64,000 bases of DNA from Protonemura montana (GCA_947568835.1 OX387609.1:14563708-14627707), one strand, 5' to 3'. Positions 45,101 through 57,500 are shown, counted from the stretch's first letter. Made by a program: numbers and translations. Notes: generated by a model not told the origin, from the letters alone.

Positions 45101-47655
45101 TCAAACAAGCCTCGTACCTTTACGATATTGTTTGAATTTTCAAAACCAGGTCTCTCATTTCATAGAGCGAGGCCTAGGTGAAGAAATTCGGTGAATAGTC
45201 TACGACAAGCTAAAATCTGACCGCACATAACTTGGCGTGGGCAGAGGAACGTTGTCGAGATTTAAAAACGGAGCAAAAATTGGTGCCAGACTTTTCCGAC
45301 TTTACCTAAACACACAACGATGGCGCTAACGTTAAACTGCCAGGAGATGAAAGCGTAGATACCTGAAAGAAGCTCTTGCTGGCAACAACGCTGGCCATAT
45401 CAAACTTCGGACACTGGAACATGCGGCCGAACGAAGGCTGCCCGGCTTTGCCCGGCATGTAGCACAACAGGTGGTTAGGGGCGGCGCCGGGTGCGATCGA
45501 GAATGCCGTGATGCTGGTGTGATGTACGCGTTGTGCCACCGCTTTGAACGCGGCGTCCTCGTAGATTAGCACATCGTTGTTGGAGCCACGAGCGCAGAGC
45601 TTCTCGTCGGAGCTCCACTGCAGCTGCCTGAGCGGGGAGCGGAGCATTATTCACTAGACAGTGTCGTATTGGTGGGAAATGCGAAACAGGAATGCAAATA
45701 TGTGCATTTTTTGCTCTAAAAATATTGTTAACAAATTGGATCTTAACCAAAACGAATGATTTGGCGTGTTGGAAACACCGGTTCTCGTTAGATCGCAGAA
45801 GTTAAGCAACACTGGGCTGGGTCAGTTATTAGATGGGTGACCAAAATTTATACCCATGGCCTATTTTATATGGGGTTCAACGACGCACTGTTTTGACATC
45901 TGGCCATGCGGCACTGGTCTAATGGCGTCGGTGAATGAGTGGATGATGATGAGGATGATGATGAACCTAACCTAGCCTAGAAGGGAGGAGGAGAAACCCA
46001 GTGCCGGCATGTAGCCTACTCCTGTCAAAGAGCACCAAGGGGACCACCGGCTTAACCTCCCTTCCAGAGGATGACGAACGATAGGATTCCTCCATTAATC
46101 GGCTTATTTACCACTGAACAGCGATAAATTTGTGTGAAATCGGAAACCGATAACATGATATAAATATGACAGTTACGTATGATTTTGTTAAAATATGGGC
46201 ATTTCCATGAAAGGTTTTAAGCAAAAATTACCAGTGCCACAAAACTGCGTTGTTAAAGAAAACAAGCCATTCATGAAACCATTTCAAGTTCTTTCCACAT
46301 TTTGTGGACGACACACTCCACTGTCTTAAGTCACTGGCGACAGACAGTTGTTTCCACCACTCACCAGCTGTTTTGCTTCTTGTGTACAAAGTTGTAGATC
46401 AACTCCCCCGACTGTGATCTCCATATCGAGAGGTTAGGTTCGCCAGTTGGGTTGTCAGGCGTAACTAGGGATCGAGAAAAGAGGGCCGTAATGAGTCAAT
46501 ATACTTCCAATACAAAGAAATCAGATCCAGAACAAACCATATTTCTAAAACAGAATACATTAAATGTTGGGGAAAAAGATCGACTTCAAAAATACGGTGG
46601 CATATAACATATGCTATGCACAAACGGCGGTTTTAAAATACATTTTGTTTAGGCTTTAGCCAAGACCTATTCGCAGCTACATGTGCCTAGTGGTGCGGAT
46701 ACCTACATCACCGTAGATCTAACGCTGTCACTGTTCCACAGACACCACTAGCTTTTGTGGCCATATATTTTAAATCCTCTTTCATCTTCGGTGCATTTTT
46801 AAAACTGTGATGATCAGCAACACAGTATAAGGGAGGTGTGCTTACTAATAACTTCCTCCAGAATTTACCTGTGAAAGGTTCCCACGTCATCAGATACGTC
46901 CCCAGCGGTGAGAACTCCAAGCAAGCTGTTTTTGGCTTCGGGATGTCGGCTACTTTTTTCCACGTGGCAGTGGATGTGATGGAAACCCTGCAATTAGTTG
47001 CGATATAGTTGTTAACGATAAATTGACTCAATGATTTCACTCAAAATTTGAGCAATATGAATTATACTCACGATTTTCCATTGACCCAAGCAAAAAAGCT
47101 GCCCTCTGGGCTGAATGTCATGGCACGGCATGATTTGCTCTCGTCTCGAGCAAAATCTGTGACTGGCTCATAGCTTGGAGGACCGACGTTGACCCAAATT
47201 CCTGTTGATCCCCGCACTACAGAAAAAAAGGTGGTTATTGTAGTGCTTCATGGATTTCACATAATGATACAGCATAAAATATCTCGGTACAGTTTTTAAA
47301 ACGACTCAACAAAGAGGTTCACAACATGTGAACGGTTGTTGATTGATTTTGGTGAGTAAAAAAAAAATACATATACGCAAGAAGATTGTAAAATACAGTC
47401 AAAGTTGCCAGATATTGAAAGTAAGAGAGGGTAATTGTTTCTTTAAGATGACAAGCATGGCAATACATAACCTTACAGTGGCTTCATAGACAACAAAACG
47501 CCAATGTTTTGTCAAACTCCTGTTGAAAGCCTGTTTTTCCCGTACACAAATTTAATTGTCACAGTCATTGACATATAATTCTCTATTATTTACGATAATG
47601 ATGTAATAATATGTTTTTAAAGATCACCTGCTACGACGGGTACATTGGGTTCCAT
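39154..47655 (-). CDS. EIF2A: Eukaryotic translation initiation factor 2A
   Basis: Twelve coding exons on the minus strand: 47655-47628, 47216-47072, 46987-46869, 46464-46365, 45627-45363, 44256-44101, 43360-43195, 42473-42278, 41473-41331, 40397-40240, 39961-39842, 39279-39154. Every phase closes, giving 573 residues (human 585). The N-terminal two-thirds is the WD-type beta-propeller: DKTGASYYG at 243-251, GTGPRN at 312-317, GGFGNLGG after residue 330. The C-terminus is basic and helical (ELNQLEKIKKEAELAKE). eIF2A binds 40S subunits and initiator tRNA and supports non-canonical initiation; it is not the eIF2 alpha subunit. I chose the ATG at 47655 (strong Kozak context, AACATGG) because MEPNVPVVAVRG aligns with the human start; an in-frame ATG at 47760 would add 35 residues. 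Intron 7 is U12-type. Confidence 0.96.
39440..39780. mobile_element. Palindromic element with a tRNA-like unit in each arm
   Basis: A minus-strand tRNA-like head at 39540-39612 and a plus-strand one at 39665-39738 face each other around a short spacer with a duplicated CTATCTGGACACT. Outer flanks ATAACCGTCTCAAAAATTGA and CAATTTTTAAGACAGTTATA also pair, so about 110 bp per arm can form one hairpin. Lies in eIF2A intron 11. Confidence 0.85.
40435..41175. repeat. 49-bp minisatellite in eIF2A intron 9
   Basis: About 15 copies of a unit with CAGATAAAGCTTGCACAGAT and ATTCCATCCTTATGAGGCAA. On the minus strand it stays open for long runs because 3 x 49 bp is read through in different frames; no coding role is supported. 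Confidence 0.95.
42474..43194 (-). other. U12-type AT-AC intron (eIF2A intron 7)
   Basis: The donor reads ATATCCTTT directly after exon 7, the U12 5' splice consensus. The 3' end has TTCCTTAAC (U12 branch consensus) with the branch A about 10 nt before the terminal AC of TTGAAAC. The join gives NPHGN-ILLLGGFGN, aligned without gaps to the human SPHGHILVLAGFGN; no GT-AG alternative keeps the frame, as a TAA precedes the exon and no AG lies between. Intron length is 721 bp, most of it a 68-bp minisatellite. Confidence 0.95.
42500..43090. repeat. 68-bp minisatellite inside the eIF2A U12 intron
   Basis: About 8.5 copies of the 68-bp unit also found in RNF13-like intron 2. Variants (GTCACTTTG, AACATCACC, CCATCGCTTAG) mark single units. 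The array starts about 26 bp from the 3' splice site, just beyond the branch motif. The unit resembles the reverse complement of the 5S-SINE body (CTCCTGTC...AGCACCAAGG...CCACCG...CTTA). Confidence 0.93.
43797..44060 (-). mobile_element. tRNA-element body fragment, eIF2A intron 6
   Basis: GTGTATTTGATGAGAATGAC, GTGAATACTCACAGTCACTC and CAATTTGACGTTGGATTCG are the family body. A decayed head (TGGCGTCCAGCCGG, GAATCGAACCC) reaches 44056, about 45 bp from exon 6. Confidence 0.7.
44413..44800 (-). mobile_element. Full-length tRNA-headed element, eIF2A intron 5
   Basis: The end module (TTTAAATTGCAAACGCTTGC) is followed by CGTCTCAAAAATTGATGCC, the tRNA-like head (44498-44570, with box B-type GGTTCGAGTCC on the minus strand), the body with the GTGAATACTCAC palindrome, and a partial inverted second head (GGTGGAGATCGGGTTTCGAG, TTTGGGCATCAACTTTTGAG). 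This copy shows the whole inverted-repeat architecture. Confidence 0.8.
44923..45283. repeat. Diverged tandem duplication, about 206-bp spacing
   Basis: TTTGAATTTTCAAAACCAG, GGTGAAGAAATTCGGT, GAGGAACGTTGTCG and GATTTAAAAACGGAGCAAAA each occur twice about 206 bp apart within eIF2A intron 5. No coding role seen. Confidence 0.75.
45750..46110. mobile_element. 5S-SINE head joined to an inverted SINE body
   Basis: The 5S-like head at 45755-45842 (plus; GTGTTGGAAACACCGGTTCT, GAAGTTAAGCAACACTGGGC) is followed by a body in reverse complement (CGACGCACTGTTTTGACATC, CACTGGTCTAATGGCGTCGG, TAACCTCCCTTCCAGAGGA). Lies in eIF2A intron 4. Two insertions or an internal inversion would explain it. Confidence 0.75.
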
Positions 47656-48146
47656 GTTCCTACCATGTGTTTTGTAGCTATCAATAGAAATACTGGGTGG
47701 AAATTCAATCAACCTCGAGATAACCTGCGGTGGTTGTAAATTACTTTGATTTTCCGTCATTACCGCACTAATAATTTAGACATAAATAAAAATGTACACG
47801 TCCTACATGCAGTCACAAGTTATAAAAAATCTACATAACACGTTGTCGATTGACGGGTCAGACTCGTCCAGTGGTGCCAATCACATATTTTGAATATTTT
47901 GCCGTTTCCCCACTTAGTTTAAAAGCAGCAAGAATCACGAATTTTTGCACTTTTCTCGTTGTTGTTGTGACTTACTAGTTGGGTAGTGACATTCTTTATC
48001 AAAATGTAACATTAAATATTGTTAGTAATAAACTATGAAAGTTTGCCTCTTTCTTAGCTAATTGATACTCGATTTCAACTAATGGCCCATTGTTGTGTGT
48101 GGCAGAAAGAGGGGGGCCTTGCAGGTCCCATTGTTGAAACACCATT
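47656..48146. promoter_or_regulatory. Shared upstream region of eIF2A and CLP1
   Basis: The two start codons face away from each other across 491 bp, so both 5' UTRs and promoters must lie here. I see no TATA box placed convincingly for either gene. An in-frame ATG upstream of eIF2A (47760) lies inside it. Confidence 0.6.
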
Positions 48147-50701
48147 ATGGAAATTTTAGCTCAGTCCAGTTCCTCAGTATCTAGCAAGATGTTGCCGAAT
48201 ACAGTTGCTCTGTCCTGCCAAGAATTTATTCTTCAGGCAGAAACTGAATTACGATTTGAAGTTGAAGGTAAAAATACAGTCACTGTCGAATTGAGGCAGG
48301 GGCTAGCAGAAATATTTGGTAGAGAAATTGTTCTCCGCTTGAAATATGATTTCAAACGTGGTTCAAAGATTGCAGTATTTACATGGCATGGCTGTAAAAT
48401 CAGGCTGTATGGGCAAGCAGAATGCAGTTATGTTTCTAAAGAAACATTAATGACGCAGTATCTTAACATCCATTGCGGCTTAGAGCAGAAGAGGAACAGC
48501 GCTGAACGCAAAAATCGCTTGGGTCCGGTTACAATGGTGGTTGGTGCTCATGATGTAGGAAAGTCGACATTATCGAAAATTTTACTGAACTATGCAGTTC
48601 GAACTGGAAACCGAAACCCAATATACGTTGACTTGGATGTTGAAGACAATCAATTATCAATGCCAGGATCTATCAGTTCCATGTGTGTTAAGTCACCCTT
48701 GCCTTATTGGTCTGGATTCTCTGACGGAGCTTTGGTCTTTCATTTCGGTCACACAAAAATGAAGGGAAATCCTGCATTATTTACTGTGCTTGTCAACCAA
48801 ATGGCTGGTATAGTTCAACAAAAAATAGCACATCAGGTAAGATCATTGGTTTATAAATTATTTCTACACTCGACAGCATTGATAAGTGAACTCACATGCA
48901 TTTCTTCCTGGATTCCTTTCGATTTTAGACTGATGGCAATTCATCGGGAGTAATCATCAACACTCCAAGCTATATGAGAAAAGAAGGATGCGAATACCTG
49001 ATTCACATTGCTTCCGTTTTCAACGCTACCTTGATTCTTGTCGTTGATAACGGTAGCTTACACCATTTCCTTGCGAAAGATGATCGTTTATCAGAAGCTA
49101 TCGTGGTCCCGATTCAAAAGAATGGTATGTGTATTACTCAGTTATATATATTTCAACAAGTTCTTTAAACATTTGGAATATTCAACAAGCAATCAAATTT
49201 TCCCTCATCATAAAATTATACCCAATATATTTTAGGTATTTCTTCTTAGGTTTATATTAGCAAGTACTGTTGAATTCTACCTTATTTTTAATAAGAACAT
49301 TTTACTAATGTGTCAAATTAAAATAACAAGACTGACCAACAATATTAAAACTGCTTTTGAGCAAAAATTATCTAGAATTACAATTAGGATTATGGAACCT
49401 ACCTGCATTTGCATGTAGACATAGAAGCACTCCTGAGATTGTTATAGTTGAGGACTTAAAATCCAGCTAGCAATGTAAAAGCACTTGAATTATTTTCTTG
49501 GTAAATGTACCTTGTTTTTGTTGACAATATCACAGGTGGGGTAGTTCAACGCACAGACCAGCTACGAATTGAAACGCTAGACGCTCGAATCCGTGAATAC
49601 TTCTACGGCTGTGAGGAGGAACTGTTCCCGTTCAGCTTTCACCTGCCGTTCAGCAAGGTGAAGGTGTGGCGTGTTGGTAGAACTGTCTTGCCGGAGTCAT
49701 GTCTTCCTGCTGGCTTGACTGCAGCTTACAGGTAACGACAAGAGGAACTAGGTAGTTAGTGTTAGAAGTGGTAAAAGGGGTTAGTATCTGTAAATATAAT
49801 AAAATACTTTGGGCATTGCAAATTAAAAAAATAAATAATAAGAATACGGACCTAATGTTATGTACCTAATAGCTAATACCTAAATAAAATGTTGACAAAC
49901 ACTCAAAGAATTTGCAATTTAAATCAGATTTCACGACTAGAAAGTAATTCGGTAACGTAAACTTTGCAATTCTTTACAAGGTGCAGGCTGCCACTTTGTG
50001 GATTTCAACGTTGATTTTAGTTTATTAATTTTCCAAAACTCTGATTAATTAAGCATGAAATAAGCACAGATTTTAGATATAGATTTTTTTGAAATAGATT
50101 TTTTAGGTCTGGATCTGGCTAAGTCATGATTCATTGAATTTTTACCAAAATGGGCTCGATTATCTCTAGAGTCTCGGCCCTTAGTTGAGCTAGCTCTTGA
50201 TTTTGAGATTTTAGCAAATTCATTTTTTTTTTAAATAAAAGTACTTTTCGGTTAATTTAGTTAAAAAAGGATCAAGTAATATTTGAATATCAAGGACATT
50301 TTTCTAACACAAACTTTCAAGATATTGAAATGCCAAAATACAAGATTTACACGGTAAAAGATATAATTTACAATGCATCATAAAAATAATTAAAACATTT
50401 CGCTTTGTTTTTCAGACAGACGCAATTGACGCCAGTGGAGATAACAGCAAACCTGCTGCATCACCTGGTTGCCATGGGTTACCCTCCCGTCGTAAAGAAA
50501 CCAAGCAACGATTCGCCACCGCAAACGGAGGAAGCGGCAGAGGAAGTCGCCGGCAAGGTAACTATGCCTGCCATCGCTGGCTATCTCTGCATCACCGCCA
50601 TAGACGTCGAGAAGAAGATGCTCACCGTTTTGTCGGTGAATCCCAAGCCACTGAATACTAGCACCTTGCTCCTGTCCAGTCTGCAGTTGTACGATCAGTA
50701 A
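48147..50701 (+). CDS. CLP1: CLP1, polynucleotide 5'-hydroxyl kinase family protein
   Basis: Four exons: 48147-48836, 48929-49124, 49536-49731, 50416-50701; 455 residues (human 425), with GT-AG introns and closing phases. The ATG has an A at -3 and G at +4. Domains in order: N-terminal beta domain (ETELRFEVE at 32-40, VAVFTWHGC-like AVFTWHGC at 76-83), P-loop GAHDVGKST at 133-141, the region after the central strand (YVDLDVEDNQLSMPG at 160-174), INTPSY at 240-245, the lid RIREYFYG, and a C-terminal domain (SCLPAG, GYLCITAIDVE). In animals CLP1 works in the tRNA splicing endonuclease complex and in cleavage factor II of pre-mRNA 3'-end processing, in the nucleus. Unusual: the DxGQ motif reads DVED and TxGW reads TPSY, so kinase activity may be reduced or lost. 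Coding composition is AT-richer than in its neighbours. Confidence 0.95.
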
Positions 50702-51137
50702 TACGATCAATTTGTGAGGTTATGAAACGTTACCGATTGGTTTATCTTATGACATCTTGGTAATGGAATGAGGTACAGAGCTAAGATGAAAACTTGTCAA
50801 GTATTGCTAAAAAAAAATAGGTTTTACACTAACAATAGTATTTTTGTTAAAACATACGCAGAAAATCAAAACTTTTCCAGAATATTTCAGGGTAGTTTTA
50901 GATAAAGCCGATTTTTGAGTTACGATTATATTCAGCTTTTGCGGCAAATATATTTGGAATTCAGAACCAATTTAAATCGGCTGAATCCGTCAATAAATAG
51001 ACGTCAAAAAAAGGATGTAAAACGTTTTAATTTGTTTAAATGCAAAACCTGCTTTTTGTAGGACTTCAAACATATTTCAAGATTTGCTGATAATTGTTGA
51101 AGCATGAAAAAAGTGTAATGAAATTTATATACCAATC

Positions 51138-51143
51138 AATAAA
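51138..51143 (+). terminator. Likely CLP1 polyadenylation signal
   Basis: AATAAA 437 bp after the stop codon, followed 30-50 bp later by a TG-rich stretch (TTTGTCTACATGTGCATGTT). Another AATAAA lies near 50993 but has a weaker downstream region. Confidence 0.5.
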
Positions 51144-52985
51144 ATGCTTTTCATATGGTATTTATTTGTCTACATGTGCATGTTTGGTTACCAGAAAAAA
51201 GCGTTGTTTTTGAGGTTTTCTCAAGGTACATTTCTCAATAAGGGATTTGAAAGGAAGTTATTGGAAGTTGTTTTGGTTTTAGAATCAATTTAACTCATTT
51301 TGCAGTTGTTTATTTTGTCTACAGATCAAATGCCAGACAGTTTGATTTAGCAACAGCCAACAATGCCGGGTCAACTCTAAACATAGACATTGAATTCACT
51401 TAAAGTTTACTGACATTTCGCCGATTGCCTGACATTTCTCTCGAGTTAGAAAACAATTGATGTTGGCAAAACTGCTGGTAAGTTCTATACAATCTAGTAC
51501 AAATACTAATACAGGTTTGGTACGTACGTAAACATAATAAAATTAATAATATCAATCGTTAGTTTGTACTAGAACTCTAAGTTTGCTTCAATACAAAATC
51601 TGATATAAACTCTAACAGTTATGGCCTTTTCGTGTACGATTGGCGTAAATTACACGCCTACGATATAAAATACGATAATTCCAGAGAGAGAGACTATCAA
51701 CATTGGTAAAGTTTGGGTTGGCGGTGATAAGGGGGGGGTATAATCTTTGGATTAATTAGGTTAGTTCTTCATTCTTGGACTAGAAAGAGATTAATATTTT
51801 ATATAATATATTATTTTTTATAGCAATATCTATGATTAGGCCTACCATTCAATTTCAAACAACGCAATACCAGAGCGCTAGCCACAATAAAATTTGAATT
51901 CGAAGAATGTTGCTATATTATTAATTAATTTAAAAGTCTCAAGATTCTAAATAATAAGAAGTATTGTGATCCGTTACAACCGACGATAAGCAACGCAAGC
52001 AAATCTCGTTTCGATTTCGTAAATTTCCTGTACATTTCTAACAAATCGCTAGAAAATTTGAAGGACGTAATGCTTATGTTAATCACATACCAACAATTTA
52101 CCCTGTCTAGCACAGTCATAATTCTAATACTCATTATTGATTAATTGTTTGACCAATTGTGGTAATTATATCATAACTAGAGACTCTTGTTTGATGCATT
52201 TTAACGACATAACGCAAACGTTTGCTGTGAGTTCCTATCTTATTCTGAGTTGCGAGATCTCTAGTCTATTGGCTACTTCGCTCACCATTCATTGAGCGAC
52301 CATTTTGTAATTTAGCAAACATTTAATAAACAAGATCTTACGATGTAATATTGCATCCTCGAGTCTTAATCCAAATTTTGCAGCCAGCTTTCAAAGGACG
52401 GTAAATCGTTCCCCAAGAGCCAAGTGACAGATCTTCCGTTTGTAACGCTCTAAGAAAATGGACATAGTTTTCAAGGTGTACATATTGTCACGATAACAGA
52501 TAGATACGGTTATTTAGATAGACTATTGCAAAAAGGTAACATGAATTTTCATTCACAATTCACAGGGGAAGATAAAATGTGTTAAATATTAAAACTAGCT
52601 TAAGCTACATCGATAAATGGATGACGTAACCTCACTTTCTGCCAATTTTAAGCTCGTATAGAATATCTGAACAGTGATAGTAATTCCATCTTTACCTTCA
52701 CAATATCTATCGCAGTCGAAACGATTGTTCTGACGCTATTTCCTCCGTTTGACTAAATTCGTAAAATACTAGGCACTTTGTACAGTTGCTAATCAAATAA
52801 TCGACATATTTTTACACTGTTACAATTTCTGAACTTGATTAAAACTAAGCTCAGATCTCTAGGACTTAAAAACGCGGCAGGTAACAAGTCCAAGCCGCTT
52901 TAGTATCATTAACGTGGCCGATTTGCTTCTGTTATCAAAATTTCTGCCTGAAATTTTGCTTGGGACAAGAACTGTGCAACTTTGT
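51144..52985. other. Intergenic DNA, no gene recognised
   Basis: AT-rich DNA between the convergent CLP1 and PPP2R3 genes. No repeat element over 100 bp, RNA gene or credible exon was seen. Confidence 0.45.
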
Positions 52986-52989
52986 ATTA

Positions 52990-53240
52990 TAATGAACAAT
53001 ATGACCGTCTCAAAAATTGATGCCTTCAATGGTCATTCTCATCAAATACACTAAAATTGTCTCAAAAAGCTAGTGTCCCAATAGCTCAATGGGTTAGAGC
53101 AACACCCGCGACAGGTGGAGATCGGGGTTCGAGTTCCCATTTGGGCATCAATTTTTAGTGTTCTAGTGTTTTTAGTTCTAGTGTTCATAATAATAAAATA
53201 CCCCGCGCGTTGCAAGCGTTTGCAATTTAAATCAGATTTC
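52990..53240 (+). mobile_element. tRNA-headed element
   Basis: The head at 53074-53147 has a good box A (TAGCTCAATGGG) and box B (GGTTCGAGTTCC), the best-preserved tRNA fold of the family here. Left flank GACCGTCTCAAAAATTGATG and right end GCGTTGCAAGCGTTTGCAAT are family modules. Confidence 0.8.
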
Positions 53241-54573
53241 ATCTACTCTGCAACTTTCGTCGCTCTTGCTTCTAAAAAATGATCTCATGTGAGCTTTGCA
53301 CAGAGCTTTACTTGCATGACAACTTGAAAATTTCTAATCGAGTGCTTTTTTAAGCTTGACGGAATCGATAAATTCACGATATACTAGCAATATATATATA
53401 TATATTTGCAAACTGCTAATAACTGCATAACCTATTTACACTGTTAACAATAACTAACTTTACTAACAACTATCAAGTAGTTGCTTTGGTATTTATATAC
53501 ATTTTCACTTTTATGACCAAAATCCAGTAAACAAACAGACCATTCTTGGGCACATCAGAATAAACATAGTTCTTCAGACGCACTTCAAAATCATTCGAAG
53601 AGTTTTGAACCAATCAGAAAACAATCTGACCTAACCTGGAAAATTCAGCGATCTGAAATATCATCAACCTTTTACAATTACACTGCATCGATGGTTTTGT
53701 AGCCAGCATTTCAACGCATGATTTAGCTCCCACGAAGTAAATATCCAGACTCACAATAGAACGACAAAATCCTTTCACAAAGCTATTAATACAACGCTCA
53801 CAATTATTACTACTGGTATTCGAAAAAAAAACTATTTGCAAACTCCAAACTTTCATAAAACCTGTCACACATCACAACAATAATCAACTTCACTCTCAAT
53901 AACTATTCTTCTCTCGGTCTCTGGCCTTTGCTTGCAAAAATAGAGTCAATAACAAGTTGATTGACATGAAATCTTTCCCGCTTCGTTCACGCAAATTCTC
54001 CGATTTCACTTTTTGAGATCACCGAACGCAAACGATTTCCTTGTAAAACTTCTGCACCGTGAAATTAGTTTCCAGATAGCGCTGGCCACTTTAAGAAAAG
54101 AGCTCACATGTGAAAGTTTTGCACCACGTCCCATTTGATTCTTACCATTCTCAGAATACGGTGCTATTTAAGTTGAGAATCCTGTCATTTCCAATCCAGA
54201 ACTAAGGAACTGCGTTTAAAATCTTAAGACACGCCACCGTTTCAAGGTGTTTCACTCGTTTCGAAGCTTCGTTGCGATTTCTCAACATTTAAAACGTCAA
54301 GCGAGAATTCCAAATCATCAAAACCACTCACATTCCGCGGCAAACTTCTCCACACGCTACTTCTCAATGGAAACCGTGACAAAACTTAGCCAACCTTTGA
54401 AGTAGACTCTTCTTGTCACCGAAGTAAGCTGGATTCAACTAAAAATCTTTGCACATTTTCCATAAAATATGAATCCTCAACACTATTAACTCGCTTCTGA
54501 CGTCATTTCACTTTCCCTCGGACTCTGGTTTGCCGTTGACGTGCCCGTGTCGTCGACACAAAGCCTGCGTTGT
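53241..54573. other. Probable PPP2R3 3' flank, no other gene
   Basis: AT-rich, with a TA microsatellite at 53391-53405. Part of it should be 3' UTR of the PPP2R3 gene. An 84-codon minus-strand frame at 53614-53868 is not recognised. Confidence 0.4.
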
Positions 54574-57500
54574 TCACACGGAGCAATCGTCGCTGTCCCT
54601 TGCGTAGTCGCCGTCCTCGTCGTAGTCGTCGAAGTCGGTGACCTTGAACTTGGGTTTCCGCCAGGGCGGGGCATCAGGGTCGTCCACCTCGTCTGCCGAC
54701 ACCGCCAGCTGGTCGAGGTTTGGTGAGAAGATGTCGTCGCCCTCAGCGTCGTCGTAAATCCTGGTGGCAGGCAGGTGCAACGTAAAGTACCGTTCGAAAG
54801 GCGATCATTTTAAGCTGAGGATAGAGTCGTACTAAAATAACGCTAATGAATTTTTTTTTGCCATATGACTACTTTACTGACAAAGTAAAGTCAGATACTA
54901 CTGAGGATGCTGCCAGATGGAGTCACCGTCATATTCAGTATTAAGAAATTTAATTTTGTTATTTCTCGCAGATTACTCGCATTTGAGACTGGTTTACGCT
55001 CAAATAATCTTTACTAATGCTAACCTCAACAATTGATAAACATGCATTGATATTTTGAGTCTCATTATTTAACTGTAGAGGTTTGTTAAAAAGGATGGCC
55101 GCTAGTGCCATCGTGTGGCACCTACTGTTACCACGTATTGCCGGCCTCGTTTGCTCAGCAGAAACTTTAACACAAACGCTGGGACTCTGACTTAACCTAT
55201 AAACTCAATGATTGTGTCAAACACTTGGTTTGTCTGCGTTGCTGTAATTTATTGCCGTCTCTTTCTTTCATACGCCGGCCAGCATTTTCTGTCCCTCTCT
55301 GGCAAGTTAAGTGAGCGTTGATTGAGATTGAGCATCGCTAATAAAGCGGAAACAATTGGGTTTTAGCAGAAGGATGACAATGTCAAAAGTTTGGTGAAAT
55401 TTAGTTTTGAGCATCGATAATATTTCGGAATATTGAACGCAAGTGCACTTCAAAGGCGAAAATAAACGAAAACGGCTTTGGAATTTTCAAATGAACAATT
55501 ACTGTATGGCTGTATGGCTGTATGGCTGTATGGCTGTATATCGATGGCAAATGAACAATTACTTAGCAGAATTAACAGACCGTCGCGATAAGAACTAAAT
55601 CTTAGTGAACGTCTTAAAGTATCAAGATAACAAAACAAAATATATTTGGTGTCGAGTGTCAAGGTTAAGCTCTGTTAGAACTGACTTGCAGTCCTTAAAA
55701 GGACCTAAAAAGTCGACGTTTTAGAACCACAAGTCATTTCAAACTTGGCTCTGAACTATTTTGCCAATTCAAAATATATTATAACACAAAAAATTTATCA
55801 AATATCCATGAATTTACTTCGTAAAATGTCTGTCAAAATTCGTTGACCTTATCAACAATTACACACATTTGTTTGAAGAATGTACTTGTAAGAAGGCAAT
55901 AAACAAATACAAATACAAGACAAAGCCAGACGGTACAATCTTCCACCCAAGCTCCAAGACATAATCTAGTTCGGCATTGCAAGCCTAGAGCATGCAACGC
56001 TGATACAATCACATCTACACAAACACAATACACAACCACTGATCTTGCAGAACATCCATCGAAATGCACGCTAGGAAAGGAAACATCTTATTTAAATTGC
56101 AAACGCTTGCAATGCGCGGGGTATTTTATTATTATCAACACTATAACCGTCTCAAAAATTGATGCCCAAACGCGGACTCGAACCCCGATCTCCACCTGTC
56201 ACGAGTGTTGCTCTAACTTATTGAGCTACTTGGACATATGCTTTTTGAGACGATTTTAGTGTATGTGATGAGAATGACGGATCTCCAAGGAGTAGAACCA
56301 AGAGGCTGTGAATACTCACAGTCACTCTGATTCTAGTGACGCTATATCACGTCACAAACTGTCAAACTCGAGTAACTCCAATTTGACGTTGATACCAATT
56401 TTTGAGTGGTTATTTGTGTTTCAAATAACGAAACAAGGTTTGTTCATTGATTTAATTTCTTTCAGATTCTATCAATCGAGTTTTACTTAGATCAACAGTT
56501 TTCTTGATTTTTTCACACAGATATCTACGATTCACCAGCCAGAAATAACGATTAATTGTGAAAGGAGTTGAAATTCTGTCAAAATTAACAAGCGCATTAT
56601 TGTGGTTATAAATATACAGCATAATGCATAGTAAAGTAACTCAAACGTGGTTTTTATTGATATGGTATCATAGGAAATTTATTGGTTCTTTTTTTGATAT
56701 AAGTACAAAAGCAATGTCAAAGAAATTGAAGCGTTTTTTATTTTATTTTTTTCGAGGTTATAAAAGTGCGGTCAAGGTTCATTTAACCTCAAAAAAAATC
56801 AGGCTGGATAACTCAATGCAGGGCAACGTGACCAGACGTAAAGCGACGTAAGCGGGGGAAACGACAACGACATGCAAAACACCGAAGATACGGCTACTAC
56901 TTACGACTCGACTTGCCGGGATGATGGCTACATTCCATCATCATCCAGTCTGCAAAGTCAACCAGAAGAAGACTTCGGTTAACAAGGAGCACTAATGCCC
57001 GATTATACTAACATCGAGCTTAACTTGGCGTAAACGCAGTCTAACCTTGTCGTGATCATTGGGAATATGTTTTCCCACTTTTTAAATCGCTGTGCAATTT
57101 TTCTGGGATAAATATTTTCAGCTGCAGAGCATCAAATATCCCACTAGTTTATTTAACAGTTATGCTCAATATTAATAAAAAAAATGATATTTAACTATTT
57201 CTACAATAGGAGATAAGTTAATAATAATAATAATCTTGAACAAAATAATTTGACTACAATAGGCTTTAATTTTAAACCGCTCGTCGAGTTCAAAGTAATT
57301 AGTGCCGGACAAAACCGTGAGGTATTTCTACATCACAAAACATCCCCATTTTGAATCAAACTCAGTGTAAAAAAAAGATAATTTTTCATGTTTTGCTACA
57401 ATTTACTTGCCTGACGTTTGCAAACTGTCGTTGAATAGAGAATATCAAATCTTGAGCCTAAACTGAGTTGAAAGCAAGTTAAGCCTGAGGTTGGTGAAAT

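Noticed and set aside
47656-47760. Upstream ATG (47760) as the eIF2A start
   Set aside because: It is in frame, but the ATG at 47655 has a better context and matches the human N-terminus in length; the longer form is possible but less likely.
53074-53147. Functional tRNA gene
   Set aside because: The boxes are good, but the same sequence occurs many times with shared flanking modules, and the position before the anticodon is not U; it fits a SINE-type head better.
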